DNA of 64,000 nucleotides from Aspidapion aeneum (Eukaryota; Arthropoda; Insecta; Coleoptera; Brentidae). Below the pieces are notes generated by a model. It was not told where the DNA came from and made no database searches. It saw only the letters and a list, made by a program, of their open reading frames with translations. The stretch is taken from the NCBI GenBank assembly GCA_963576565.1, contig OY755039.1:142111369-142175368 (forward strand), given 5' to 3'. A program made the position numbers and the translations under genes. This document shows, in pieces, positions 11,801 through 26,800 of the stretch; positions within the stretch are counted from its first letter, which is position 1, and each line of letters opens with the position of its first letter.

Positions 11801-14800
11801 TGTGCCCGATGGATTTCTTCCGAAAACCACCAGGATATCGTTTCGTAGATTTGGCGGTTTATGTTACGACCTAGAAGAAATACCAAGTTAAATGGCAAAT
11901 CCATAAATATACCATGTGTCCCTGATAAAAGTGGATCTGGAGTTGTTAGTATACAAGAAAAAGTCAAGATTAAACATAGTTTCGGCCAATAGACTACTAT
12001 ATTTCAGGCCAAACTCGTAGCCATTGAACTGTGTGCCCGATGGATTTCTTCCGAAAACCACCAGGATATCGTTTCGTAGATTTGGCGGTTTATGTTGCGA
12101 CCTAGAAGAAACACCAAGTTAAATGGCAAATCCATAAATATACCATGTGTCCCTGATAAAAGTGGATCTGGAGTTGTTAGTATACAAGAAAAAGTCGAGA
12201 TTAAACATAGTTTCGGCCAATAGACTACTATATTTCAGGCCAAACTCGTAGCCATTGAACTGTGTGCCCGATGGATTTCTTCCGAAAACCCCCAGGATAT
12301 CGTTTCGTAGATTTGGCGGTTTATGTTACGACCTAGAAGAAACACCAAGTTAAATGGCAAATCCATAAATATACCATGTGTCCCTAATAAAAGTGGATCT
12401 GGAGTTGTTAGTATACAAGAAAAAGTCAAGATTAAACATAGTTTCGGCCAATAGACTACTATATTTCAGGTCAAACTCGTAGCCATTGAACTGTGTGCCC
12501 GATGGATTTCTTCCGAAAACGACCAGGATATCGTTTCGTAGATTTGGCGGTTTATGTTACGACCTAGAAGAAACACCAAGTTAAATGGCAAATCCATAAA
12601 TATACCATGTGTCCCTGATAAAAGTGGATCTGGAGTTGTTAGTATTCAAGAAAAAGTCGAGATTAAACATAGTTTCGGCCAATAGACTACTATATTTCAG
12701 GCCAAACTCGTAGCCATTGAACTGTGTGCCCGATGGATTTCTTCCGAAAACCACCAGGATATCGTTTCGTAGATTTGGCGATTTATGTTACGACCTAGAA
12801 GAAACACCAAGTTAAATGGCAAATCCATAAATATACCATGTTTCCCTGATAAAAGTGGATCTGGAGTTGTTAGTATACAAGAAAAAGTCAAGATTAAACA
12901 TAGTTTCGGCCAATAGACTACTATATTTCAGGCCAAACTCGTAGCCATTGAACTGTGTGCCCGATGGATTTCTTCCGAAAACCACCAGGATATCGTTTCG
13001 TAGATTTGGCGGTTTATGATACGACCTAGAAGAAACACCAAGTTAAATGGCAAATCCATAAATATACCATGTGTCCCTGATAAAAGTGGATCTGGAGTTG
13101 TTAGTATACAAGAAAAAGTCAAGATTAAACATAGTTTCGGCCAATAGACTACTATATTTCAGGCCAAACTCGTAGCCATTGAACTGTGTGCCCGATGGAT
13201 TTCTTCCGAAAACCACCAGGATATCGTTTCGTAGATTTGGCGGTTTATGATACGACCTAGAAGAAACACCAAGTTAAATGGCAAATCCATAAATATACCA
13301 TGTGTCCCTGATAAAAGTGGATCTGGAGTTGTTAGTATACAAGAAAAAGTCAAGATTAAACATAGTTTCGGCCAATAGACTACTATATTTCAGGCCAAAC
13401 TCGTAGCCATTGAACTGTGTGCCCGATGGATTTCTTCCGAAAACCACCAGGATATCGTTTCGTAGATTTGGCGGTTTATGTTACGACCTAGAAGAAACAC
13501 CAAGTTAAATGGCAAATCCATAAATATACCATGTGTCCCTGATAAAAGTGGATCTGGAGTTGTTAGTATACAAGAAAAAGTCAAGATTAAACATAGTTTC
13601 GGCCAATAGACTACTATATTTCAGGCCAAACTCGTAGCCATTGAACTGTGTGCCCGATGGATTTCTTCCGAAAACCACCAGGATATCGTTTCGTAGATTT
13701 GGCGGTTTATGATACGACCTAGAAGAAACACCAAGTTAAATGGCAAATCCATAAATATACCATGTGTCCCTGATAAAAGTGGATCTGGAGTTGTTAGTAT
13801 ACAAGAAAAAGTCAAGATTAAACATAGTTTCGGCCAATAGACTACTATATTTCAGGCCAAACTCGTAGCCATTGAACTGTGTGCCCGATGGATTTCTTCC
13901 GAAAACCACCAGGATATCGTTTCGTAGATTTGGCGGTTTATGATACGACCTAGAAGAAACACCAAGTTAAATGGCAAATCCATAAATATACCATGTGTCC
14001 CTGATAAAAGTGGATCTGGAGTTGTTAGTATACAAGAAAAAGTCAAGATTAAACATAGTTTCGGCCAATAGACTACTATATTTCAGGCCAAACTCGTAGC
14101 CATTGAACTGTGTGCCCGATGGATTTCTTCCGAAAACCACCAGGATATCGTTTCGTAGATTTGGCGGTTTATGTTACGACCTAGAAGAAACACCAAGTTA
14201 AATGGCAAATCCATAAATATACCATGTGTCCCTGATAAAAGTGGATCTGGAGTTGTTAGTATACAAGAAAAAGTCAAGATTAAACATAGTTTCGGCCAAT
14301 AGACTACTATATTTCAGGCCAAACTCGTAGCCATTGAACTGTGTGCCCGATGGATTACTGACCACGGATGGACCAACAGAACAATAAAAATCTTCTCCGA
14401 CAGTCAAGCAGCCGTAAGAGCGCTTGATTCCTATACGGTCTCATCGAGAACCGTGAGGAGCTGTAAGGATTCGCTGAATGCGCTTGGTAGCGCTAACAAT
14501 GTGTCATTATTATGAATACCAGGGCATTCTGGACACGAGAGAAATGAGGCCGCAGACGTAGCAGCGAGGGAAGCGGCATCTACCAAATTTTTCGGCCCTG
14601 AGCCAGCCCTGGGGATATCATACAATGCTGCTAAATCAAACATATTAAAATGGATGGAGAATAGCTTCGAACAATACTGGATAAACATACCAGAACTGGC
14701 TCACTCTAAAGAGTTCATTAAAGGACCTTGTAGAAACAGAGCCAGGAACATTATTGGACTACCAGACAGTAGATACGTATAATAACTGGTCTTTTTACGG

Positions 14801-17800
14801 GTCACTGTCGACTGAGAGTACCCATGCACACAATGGGAATAACAGAAGAGACCTAATGTAGACTCTGTATGGAGGATGATGAAACAGTTAGACATGTACT
14901 GTGCGAATGTCCGGCTATTGCACGTTTACGTCGAAACACTTTCGGTAAACCTCAGATTAATTCAGAAGATCTGAAGTGTCTCACCCAAACTGATAGCTAA
15001 CCTTTTTGGAGGATTAGGCATACAGTGGTGAGAAACCACTCAAAAGTGAGCCACAATAGACCCACTAGTGGTCGCAGTGGAGGGCTGCAAGGCCCACTCA
15101 TATATGAATCATCATCGAATCATGTGTTTCTGATAAAAGCAACTACTGGATAGGCCTTTACATATACGCAAAGTGAGGCAAACGTATTGATATTTTTTGT
15201 AGAGAGAGAGCACGCTGCGCAGGGGGTGCTACCTTTCCTTTTTTACTTTTACTCTCCGATGATATTCTGTGGTTTTAAAAGTTCGCGGACGTTTGATTTG
15301 ATGATTCTTAATCTACCTATAACTGGATTTTTACTGCGATTGGGTACTAATAAAGTTTTTTAAATAATCAAAGCTACTTACTTCACAAAAGGAAACCGGC
15401 TTTTCACTCCTATAGAACTCGTTTTTACAAGCAACGCATCGTGTTCCCATTTTTTATTTTTATTCAACAAAAACAATTTTAAAAATATACTGAAATCACA
15501 TTGACAAACACTTTAATGACATATCACAAATGACAAACTATTAAGTTCACAGAATACCACCGGTGAACAAGACGCTAGCGCTACCAAGTCCACTTTCAAT
15601 CCCTGGCTTCGCAAGCGCAGATCTACCAATATTATTTACCTCATGTCTTAGAATAGATGCATACAGGGTGATTTTCACTTGAATGATTCTAACCACATGA
15701 AAATAGAAAGTTTCAAAAACCTAACCTAACAAAACCTAATCAAATCTAACCGAACCGAAGGAAACTGAACCAATAATTTTTTTCAAAAAAAAAACTTTCC
15801 TGACTTCCTGCCCGGGATCCTAGAGGATGTGAATCCGAACCGAACCAAACCGAACCTAACTAAACTGAACCAAACCTAACCTAACCAAACTAAACTACAA
15901 CACGTACTGCTAATTAGGTTTAGTTGGGTAGGGTTAGGTTTGGATAGGTTCGGTTCGGTACGGTCCGGTTCGGATTCACATCCTCTAGCATCCCAGGTAG
16001 GAAGTCAGGAAAGTTTTTTTTTTTTTAAATATTGGTTTAGTTTGCTTTGGTTCGGTTCGGTTAGATCTGATTAGGTTTCGTTAGGTTAGGTTTTTGAAAC
16101 TTTCTATTTTCATGTGGTTAGAATCATTCAAGTGAAAATCACCCTGTACATCGATTCTAATACATGAGGTAAATAATATTGGTAGATCTACGCATGCGAA
16201 GCCAGGGATTGGAAGTGGACTTGGTAGCGCTAGCGTCTTGTCCACCGGTGATAAGAACTAGAGTCCCTGTATATTGACATATTTGGATAATATCCAAATA
16301 TGTCAACATACAGGGACTCTAATTAGAACTAGAGAGAGAAAGGTTGCAATGCTTAGCATTCATTGTATGTTCTCACTCTAAAAAAATCTCAAAATTTTTG
16401 CCTCAGTGTCTCATATACGTAATGTATAGCCGTGGCCGTTCCAGTTACTTCGTATATAATTTATTGGGTGTTTTATGGGAAACGGTAACAAAAAATACGT
16501 TAAAGCATATAAATACTAGTTTAAACCATCATAGCTTGCTTAAATTCACCCACGCCAATTTTCAAGTGCGCATGCGTATGTTTTGTCACGTCGACACATA
16601 ACTGCTCTGGGGGTGAACGCCATATTTGTTGTTTATTTACATTTTGCGGTGTTTTGCATTTTTCGTGAAAAATTAGTTTTTTTTCTGTGAAAAATGGGAA
16701 TAATTCACGCAAAACATGTGCGGTTTGTGGAAAGATGTCCGGGAGAAATAGGGGAGTGCCGTGCCATAGGTAAGTACAGTAGAACCCCGATTAGCCGTGC
16801 TCCACGGCACCGGACGAGGCACGGATAAGTGAAAAGCACGGATAATCCGAACATTCATTTATTACATGTTACATACATATTATGTATATACAGTGTCCCC
16901 CATAATGTTCGCAACATATGGGAAAAATTTTTATTTGTGAGATATGGGAAAAAATTTTATATACGATCAATCCTGCTTGTTGAATATCCTAAAAAGACAT
17001 TTTGACATTTGTCACATGCTCACTGTCAAGGCGGCAAATTCAAAAAATTAGGCATAAAAACCCAAAAAGTGAGGTTAAATCGCAAAATATCGAAAAAAGT
17101 TATTTGAAAAAAGTGTTTAGAATGTCATTTTAGGGTCCTCTATGCAATTTGGAGCAATAATAATACAAAATAAGAAATACCCTATTTTTGTCCCTAGCCT
17201 TATTATGAATTAATTTTATACAGAATATATTATTGAAATAGTTTAAGTAACGCAATATTTAATGGATAAAGGTAAAATGATTCCAAATTCTTAATTGAAA
17301 TCGTTCATAAAAAATTAATTAAAAAATCCGATTAGCACATGTACCTTTCTTGTTGCAATGGCCTTTTTTTTGACAGTTACTATCTGTAAATGAATGGTTC
17401 TTACTAATTTGGAAATGTTTTTTTAAACTTTAGCTCATTCCGAAGTAGAGTTTTAGATAGGTCAAATGTCGTCTGAAATGTTTCAAGAAAAGATGGTACG
17501 GCGCGTGAACCTGGCAAGGCACTGCCGTGCCCTCAGATTTACCTCCTAAATAGTCAACCACACCGTAAATGAAAACACGCAAAAAAACGGAGGTAAAAAC
17601 GTCAAAAACCCCTTAAAATCACACGAACTCTCAATACAAACAAAGCAACTGGTCCGCTGGTGACGTAAGCAGACACTGTTCGTCTCGCTGCAATCCTGTG
17701 TGTTTATAATCGTTGATCGTTACCGACATATAGAATATTCTTACATTGAAAGCAATGGACGCATTAATAAATGATCTTACCATAAGTGACTTGTACAAAT

Positions 17801-20800
17801 CCAATAAGCGTCTTTCTCAAATACTTGAAAACGCCTCTCATGTCGAACAACTCGCTTAGTAGGCCGTAGAGAGGTTCGGCTATAGAGTCCTTGCCATCCT
17901 CGCAAACCTTGAAAATAAGAAAAAAAATATTTCAAATATGGTCCTTCGAGCCGGATCTCTTTCAAAAATTTTATATGGGATGCGAATGCAAGAAATAATA
18001 CATAGTTTAATGCATTATACTTAAACTTAATGCCTTTAATAAAACATATTTTAGAAAGGGATCACGAAATTATAGAAATTAACTTGGGAAGAAATTGTTT
18101 AAAAAAAAATACCTTTATGGACTGGCCGTTAGGTTTGACGAAGTCCACAGTATCAGCACTCACACTGTCCAAGCAGGATATTTCATCGTCTGAACTTTCT
18201 TTCAAAATTGAAAAAGTTCCTGGCTCACTTCCACTAAAATTTTAAAACATTTATTATAAGTTTCGTTTCCTTTGATGCAAATAATTTATTGAGATATAGG
18301 GAAGGCCAAAATAAGAAAAAAAGTGGCTAATTTCAATCGGAAAATGTAGTACTGATTTTTAAATACTCTGCCAATATATGGGCCCCTAAGCTCACACTCG
18401 GTACTATAGTTATTTTGTACGTGTGAGCTAATATAACTAAAAACTGAAATACATTTTATTCAACTCCAGACTAAATTACCTTTTGTTTGATACCACACAA
18501 GCCATGTTTTGACTTAAACTCAAATTTTTGAAATCTACCCCACCCTTAAAAAAAACAAAAACTAAAATGTATTTTGTTAAACTTTGGACTCAATTACCTT
18601 TCGTTTGATATCACACACGCCATATTTTCACTTAAACTCTAATTTTTAAAATATACCCCCACCCTTTTTTTTTAAATAAATTAAAATGTATTTTGTTTAA
18701 CTGCAGACTCAATTACCTTTCGTTTGATATCACACACGCCATATTTTCACATAAACTCTAATTTTTGAAATCTACCCCCACCCTTTTATTTGGTTTGTGT
18801 TCGGTGGATTTTGTTCATTTTTAAATGGGACCATCTCGACCCAAGACCCAGCCTAGGTACCAAATTTCATTAAAATCGACCAAGCGGTTTTTGAGTTATG
18901 CGCGTTGGTCGTTACAGGCAGACATACAGACAGACAGACAGACGGCGCAACAAAAAAGTTTCAAAATTATCTGAAAAGCAAAGATATATCAAAATTTTTC
19001 AAATCGGAGCAACTTTTTTTTTCTCGAAAAAATTAGGATCACCATAGCTCACACTACTATAGTATAGTATATGTGTGAGCTAAAATAAATGACAAGTTGA
19101 TATATAGGCTGTCAAAATAACCTCTTTATAAAAATTATAATTTTTTAGAACTCTTTTGCTTACTGAAACTTTTCCTAGAGACCTCTTATGACGGATTTAT
19201 GACGTCACAACGGCCCTCCTACTAAAATTGGAGGCAAACACCCGGTGACTTAAAATTCTGGGGTAGTTTAAAAAAATCCTTTACAATTATTCCACAGCCA
19301 CTCAACTAAATATACCTTTTGAATAAAGTAGAAAGCGAAAATCTGGATTTTTTCGGACTGGGTGAAGAATGCTTCAAATGTTCCGAACTGGGGCTCAAAA
19401 ATGAATAAACGGCTTCACTTTGGTTCAAGCGGTCATCTTTCAAAATAAACTATAAAAATAAACATTTATTTATAAAAATGATGTCATAATTTCTGTAAAA
19501 AACTAAACACAAAATCATAAACCCTCAAATATACTTACATCCAGGAACTTTTGTATCTGATTTTTGGCTTTTTCTAGTGAAGCTTTATCAGTCTTTCCGA
19601 AGAGGAATTTGAATGTATTTGAAGGTAACTCAAAGTTGCGAACGTCTGAACACAAGGGTCTAAGTTTCTTGTGTAATTCCTAAAAAAGTAAAAAAAATGG
19701 TTTCTAAAAAAATAGAAGCCCTAGAAAATAGTCTTTAATGTCATTCTATTTGCCATAGAATTTGTTTACAAAATGGCGACATAATTTCAATGTTTCGAAA
19801 AATAAAAAATATTTAGTTTTTGCTTAATTTTTTGACAAGCCCTATAAATATGTTTACCTGAAACTGAGTCAAGCTGCGACACACGACCCAACCAGAACAA
19901 ATTCCCAATTCGCCGTCTTTTGTTTCTTCTTCTGACATTTGAACAACCAGCACGAACTGAGGGGGTTCTTTTTCATCAGGAACCTACAAAAAAATTAATG
20001 CAGGAATACAAAATACTCCTGGCTGTGTCACTGTAGGAAAACATCTTGGAAAAACGAAAAGCGGAAAATATGCTCGAAAATATACCGGGTGGGCCAAAAA
20101 AAAACCGGACAATTTTTTTTGAATTATACTACTACTACTACTACTATGTCGGTTTAGAATGTTTTTCTACGTTGTCCGACGCCTATTTTCCAACTCCTTC
20201 GATCCTGACAATCATCTTCTGTCAGATTCTTTTGACTCATTGATCTTTGGATTGACTGTTGCCATTCTAGTTTAGGACGTCCTCTTTTTCTGCGCCCTAC
20301 TGGTTGCCACTCTAGGACCTGTTTTGGTAATCTTTCGTCGTTCATCCGTTGTACATGGATGTACCATATCAATTGCCTTTTAGTGATGTCATCCGTTATG
20401 CCTTCCTCGATTCCAATTCTTTCTTTTATGATCTCATTTCTTATGTGATCTAATCTAGATATTCTCATTGATCTTCTTATTGCATCCATTTCGACACTTT
20501 CCATTTTTGTTTTGTATTTTTCTGTTACGCGACAAGTCTCTATTCCATACAACAGCGTGCTTTTTACCATTGTTTCATATATGTTAAATTTTACATTATT
20601 TTTTATCTCTCTCAATAACCTTTTTTGCTTTTACTATTCTTTTTTCCAATTCTTTACAGTCTGTTCCTGTCTTATCAAATGTGACACCCAAGTATACATA
20701 CTCATTGCATAGAGATATTGTTTGTCCATTGTCTAGTTCTAACTCACTGGATTCGTTTCCAATACATAAGTACTGTGTCTTGTCCACATTCACTGTTAGT

Positions 20801-23800
20801 CCCCACTTTTGGTATTCTTCCGTTAACTTTCTCATCATATACTCCATGTCTTCTTTATCATTAGCTAGAATTACTTGGTCGTCAGCAAACTGTAGTGTGT
20901 ATATAGTAAATTGGTCGTTAAGTTGTATGTCCATGCCGTGCACTTTACGTTTCCAGTTTTTTAGAGCCACTGCGATATATATTTTAAAAAGAGTTGGAGA
21001 GATACAACATCCCTGTCTTAAGCCTTTTGTTACCAGGAATTCTTTTGAAAGTCGATTTCCAATTTTAATTTTAGATTTTGACCCTTTGTATAGTTCTTTT
21101 ATCGCTTTTATGTATGTATGATTGATATTAGTTTGTTCCAACACCGTCCATAATTTTTCTACTGGAACGGTATCATATGCTTTTTGTAGGTCCACAAAGG
21201 TAACATGAGTCTCTATATTTCTGGCGCTTCTTTTCTCAATTACTTGTTTAAGACAAAAAACATTATCACTACAAGATCTGCCTGCACGAAACCCACTTTG
21301 CTCTTCTTCTTGTTCATGAAAATCATTCTCTATTAGATCTCTAAGAATCCTACCGTACAATCTACTTAGAGTGCTGGTGACTGAAATTCCTCTGTAATTG
21401 TTACAATCCAGCTTGTTTCCTTTTTTATGTATTGAGGATATGAATGCAATTTTCCAATCATTAGGTACTAGATGTCCGTTTAGGCATTGATTGATAATAT
21501 ATGTGAGATTTTCGAGTAGTTTCTCTGATCCATATTTGAGCATTTCAGCATATATTCCCCCAGGTCCGCTAGCTTTTCCGGATTTAAGCTTTTTTATACT
21601 ATTCTTTATCATTTCTTTTTCGATGATTACTTCCTCTCCATGTACTTCTATGTCTCTCCTCGGAGAGGCTGTTAGATATTCGGGTCTCGTCTCCTGCAGC
21701 AGTCCCTTGTAGTGTTCTGTCCATTGTTCTGGTTTGATGATCTGGATGTTTACTTTTGTTGGGTTTTTTACTGTAGAAATGAATTTCCATACTTCAGAGC
21801 TCTGCCTACCTCCTACGTGTGTATTTATATCGTGGCTCAAACATTTCATTTTTTTCTGTGCGTATCAAACTTCTTAGCTGTCTTCTGGTTTCCCTGTATA
21901 TTTCTAGGTCTCTTTGCTCTTTAGTACTGAGCCATTTCAAGTATGTGCGTTTTTTATCTTTGACCATTTCCTGTATTTTCTCCGTCCACCACATCTTCCT
22001 GTTATTTCTATTATCTTGGTATCCAACAGCTTCGTTGCTTGCTTCCTTCAAGCTTTTTATTATGTTTGTATATATCTCTTTAAATGAGTGATTTGTGTTA
22101 ATTAATTTTTGATCTAATCGGTTCTGATACAATCTTTGAGTACTTTCGATTTCTAGAATTATAACTTTTGAAATATACGATCGATTTTAATGGGACAAAC
22201 TGTATTTGACAGAGAATTAATCAGAGTTTTGACTAAATATATTTTTTTGTCCGCCATCTCAAAATCCAAGATGGCGCACGAAACTAAAATGTACCCTTCT
22301 AAGACGCTCGTTTATTCTTATGTTGCGAACATATTGTTATAATTTTTAAATTAGTAAAAAAGCTGCATTCTGGCCACGCCCAACAAGGTACGAATCAGCA
22401 AAATCGGTTCAGTGGTTCTAAAAATAATATTTTTGTTTCAATCATTGTTTTGCATATTATACGATTGCCTTGCCAATCATGTCTGCATTTATATCCTTAT
22501 AAATTCATTACTACTGAACCGATTTTAATGAAATAAAAAATATCCTGGTTAGAATTCCTTGCTTTTTAAACTAAATCTAAAAGTTTAAGATGGTGGACAG
22601 AATTTTAATTGATTCTTCATAATAGCGTATTTATTCTAATTTTGCAAAAATATTTAACTTTTTTTTTAATTTATAGAAAAGCACCACTTTTTCCCCACAC
22701 AACAAGGTACAAATTAATAAAATCGGTGTGGTAGTTCTTAAAAAAATCTATTTTTGATTCAATCATTATTTTAAAGATTATACGATTGCATTGCCAAACC
22801 TGTCTGCATTCATTTCCTTCTAAATTCGTTATTACTAAACCGATTTTAGTGAAATAAAAAAAATCGTAGTGAGAATTGATTGCTCTTTAAAGATTAGCAT
22901 TAAAATTTGCCGCCATCTTAAAATTTAAAATGTCGGACAGAATCATACTTGATTCTTCAGAATGACGTGTTTATTCTTAAATCTGAAAATGTTTTAGTTT
23001 TTTTTTTAATTTATAGAAAAGCACTACTTTTGTCCTCTAATTTGCTGTAGTTACTTTTTAGTCCTCCCTGCTCCCACCCATCTTCCCTCCTGTCATTCCC
23101 CCACCCTATTCAAAAACCTTATTCGCATAATTTTATCAAAAGCGATATCAAACATTCTTTCTGCATACGCTTTCAGATTTTTTTTTCAGCACCATTTTAT
23201 GAAATTTTTTTTATAGTGATTTTTTTCTTACCTCAGCGCTTGTGACCGAAGCCGTCCACCTGCCCAGATTATCCGCCCAAACTTCCGTGCGAGAGAGATG
23301 GGCCTGTAGCTGTCTCTGTTCCCCTTGAAGCCACTCGACTTCTTTCTCTAACTTGCTCAGCACCTTGGAATCTGGACGCATTGACAGTTTCAGTGCTGCT
23401 AGAGCCTGAAAAAACGTTTTTTTTTTCAATTGACCAAAAAAACAAAAATTTTTTTAATTAACCAGAAAAAAAAGCATTTTTTGTACAACTTTTTATACGA
23501 ATTTTATAATTATTGGGGGATAATAAAAAATCCGGTTTAGCGCATCATGCATGGTAAAATGATCACAGGATTCAATGGTCTTAAGGTAAAGTTTTGCGTA
23601 AGGAGTCGCATTGAAGAAAACGAAAATTTACTAAAGTTGCATTTATAATGCAGAACTAAGAATATTTCAGTCAACCAAGCACGGACATACAGACAAACAT
23701 ATGGAAATCACTCTGTTCCTACGATAGTCAATGAAAAGCTGATGAACACCAATAAACGATAAATTTTTTGTACTCACCACGTTTTTGGAGATCTTCTGTC

Positions 23801-26800
23801 CTAATTATTTTTCACTCGGAAAACTTGTGAAAATAGGAGGGAAAGGTGTCGCTTCCTTATTTGTAAACCAAAAAGGACCACTCTTTATTCGATGCAGAAA
23901 AGACGTTTTTCTTTCACCACAAAATTTTATGAAACCGCCTAATATATGATTTTGACCTTATCCGAAGGTGGCCAAAAACCGAGTATTTTATGATAAGAAA
24001 AATAAATTCGGAGCGGAACAAATACAATGTTGTCAAACTGATTTTCGTTATTTTCCTGGAATATTTTAATTTAAGAAAGGGCGAGAACACACTCCTTATG
24101 AAAAACAAGCGCCTTTAGGATTAAACAAGGGGGCGGGCCGTCCCACTTGACTGCACACCAAGTAGTATAAGTGGACAAGACGCTAGCGCTACCAAGTCCA
24201 CTTTCAATCCCTGACTTCGCATGCGCTGATCTACCAATATTATTTACCTCATGTCTTAGAATAGATGAATACAGGGTGATTTTCACTTGAATGATTCTAA
24301 CCACATGAAAATAGAAAGTTTCAAAAACCTAACCTAACAAAACCTAATCAAATCTAACCGACCCGAACCAAAAGAAACTGAACCAATAATTTTTTTCAAA
24401 AAAAAACTTTCCTGACTTCCTTCTCGGGATCCTAGAGGATGTGAATCCGAACCGAACCAAACCGAACCTAACTAAACTGAACCAAACCTAACCTAACCAA
24501 ACTAAACTACAATACGTACTGCTAATTAGGTTTAGTTGGGTAGGGTTAGGTTTGGATAGGTTCGGTTCGGTACGGTCCGGTTCGGATTCACATCCTCTAG
24601 GATCCCAGGTAGGAAGTCAGGAAAGTTTTTTTTTTTTTAATATTGGTTTAGTTTGCTTTGGTTCGGTTCGGTTAGATCTGATTAGGTTTCGTTAGGTTAG
24701 GTTTTTGAAACTTTCTATTTTCATGTGGTTAGAATCATTCAAGTGAAAATCACCCTGTACATCGATTCTAATACATGAGGTAAATAATATTGGTAGATCT
24801 ACGCATGCGAAGTCAGGGATTGAAAGTGGACTTGGTAGCGCTAGTGGTTTGAATGTTTCTGTCTATTCGTTTGACAAGAACATCCAAAAAACGTAAGACC
24901 GAATCTTTTTCAATCCAGATGATGTAGAAACTTCTGCAGTTCGTCACCATTTTCTGGCCATATAATAAATGTGTCATCCATGTATCGTAGCCATAGTTTT
25001 GGCTGAACTCTTGCTGTATTGGTCGCATAGCGAAAGCCAAGCCCATTGGAAATCTATCATTCTGCGCGTAAATTTATCTTTTACTTGAAAATAACAGTTA
25101 CGAAGACAGAGCTTTAATAGATAGTCAATAGTTGTTCTTGCTGATATTGAGTGACTCATTTATTGGCACATTGGTGAACAGATTTTCTATACCAAAACTT
25201 ACAAATATATCGTCGGGTTCTAATTCGATCCTTTTTAAAACATCGACAAAATGTTCAGAGTTTTTGACATTCGGACTTACCCTATAATGGTTGAATTCTG
25301 TCCAACAACCTGTAGACGGGATTGTTTAATTTACACTGGAAAATGGTTAAAGATACTTACTAACCGAAACGTCGTGTTTAAAATAAATAAAGATACTGGA
25401 AGACCGAAATTTTATTTCTAAGAGCTTACCTGCATCTTATTGTTAAATTTTTCCTCTAGTTGATCCAATTTTCTCCTAGCATAGTTGGAATGATCCCCCA
25501 CATTCAAGCTGCTTTCTACGTTTACACCAGAATCAATCGAAGACGTTTTGTCAGTTTCCACCAAGATGCCTTCGTTTTCAACCTAAAATGAATCCACTAT
25601 ACAGGGTGTTCCAAAATAATATATAAAAATCAAAGAGTTCCATGCAAAGGTAAAAAAGGTACTCGTAAAAATTAAGTTTCGAGATAATTCATCTTTTATC
25701 AGATATTTTTACTCTAAAATTATTTTTTCTAAAATTTGACGAGACTTGCCTATTTTTCAAGATATCAAGATAGTAAGAATTTATATTTATGCGGAAAAAA
25801 AATTGAATTTAAACAAATTAAAAGTAATTTTGGTACACTCTTTTCGCTTTGTACGGTAGAAAAGGGATGAATTCTTTGACTTATTTAATGACAAAATGAG
25901 AGGCTTTTTCAGGTATTTGTCGAACGTTCTTGTAACTCTTCTAAAGAGGGGGTCAGTTTTTCGGTACTGTACACTCACCAGTTCACTTTCAGTTTCCATA
26001 GCTATGATCATTTCCTTGTAGTAGTCGCTTATGAGAAAGGATTGGTAGTACTTGTCTTCTATAGTCCGTACTACTTGTTGTTGTACCTCGTAGAATACTT
26101 CGGGTCCTTTGTCACCTTCACAAAAAAAATGAATTAAAATAGATGGATCCATGACGGATCTGATACCTTCCTAGCCCATTATCAAGTGAACTCCGTGGTA
26201 TATCAACCTTGAAAACAGTGTTTTTAACTTTGACCAAAAAACTGCACAAAAACCAAATTTCCGATATTTTATGTACAACTACCCTCGATCGATTTTGTTT
26301 ACGAACTGTTGAAAGAGAAGATCGCCGCGCTACTTTACTTTTCGCCCTCTCTACCAATGTTCTTATTACCCCTTTTCGTTGGCACGGGTGGTGGTTAGAT
26401 GTGTTGTTTAGGTAGCGGTCTGTGTGAGTAGGTTTTCTGTATACGGTATATCCTAGTCGTCCCTCTTTCCTCGTTACTAGTACGTCAAGGAATGCTAATT
26501 CTCTGTTGTTCTCTGTTTCCATTGTAAATTGTATACTGGGGTGTATGCTGTTAATGTGGTTGAGAAATTCATTAAGGCTGTCTCTACCATAAGGCCAAAC
26601 GACAAAAGTGTCATCTACATATCGAAACCAGACTTTGGGTTTTCACTTTTTTAATTGCGGGTTGTGTAGGATCTCTTTTTAGCTTCTTGTATGTTGAGGG
26701 TTCTAAAAGATCGACCATCTTTCTATTGTAGTCATCCCTGTTCAATACTACAGTGGCGTTTCCTTTGTCGGCAGGCAGTATCAGTATTGAACAGGGATGA

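Noticed and set aside
10158..14277. Some 15 identical minus-strand ORFs of 64 residues
   Set aside because: They are exon-18 fragments of snz with its intron in front and LINE antisense behind, repeated by the 231-bp array. Not a peptide gene family, and the array is not CRISPR (unit too long, no spacers, eukaryote).
15700..16090. CCTAACCTAAC / TTAGG-like tracts as an internal telomeric repeat
   Set aside because: They recur at the same place in all three Mutator-like palindromes and are irregular, so they belong to the element.
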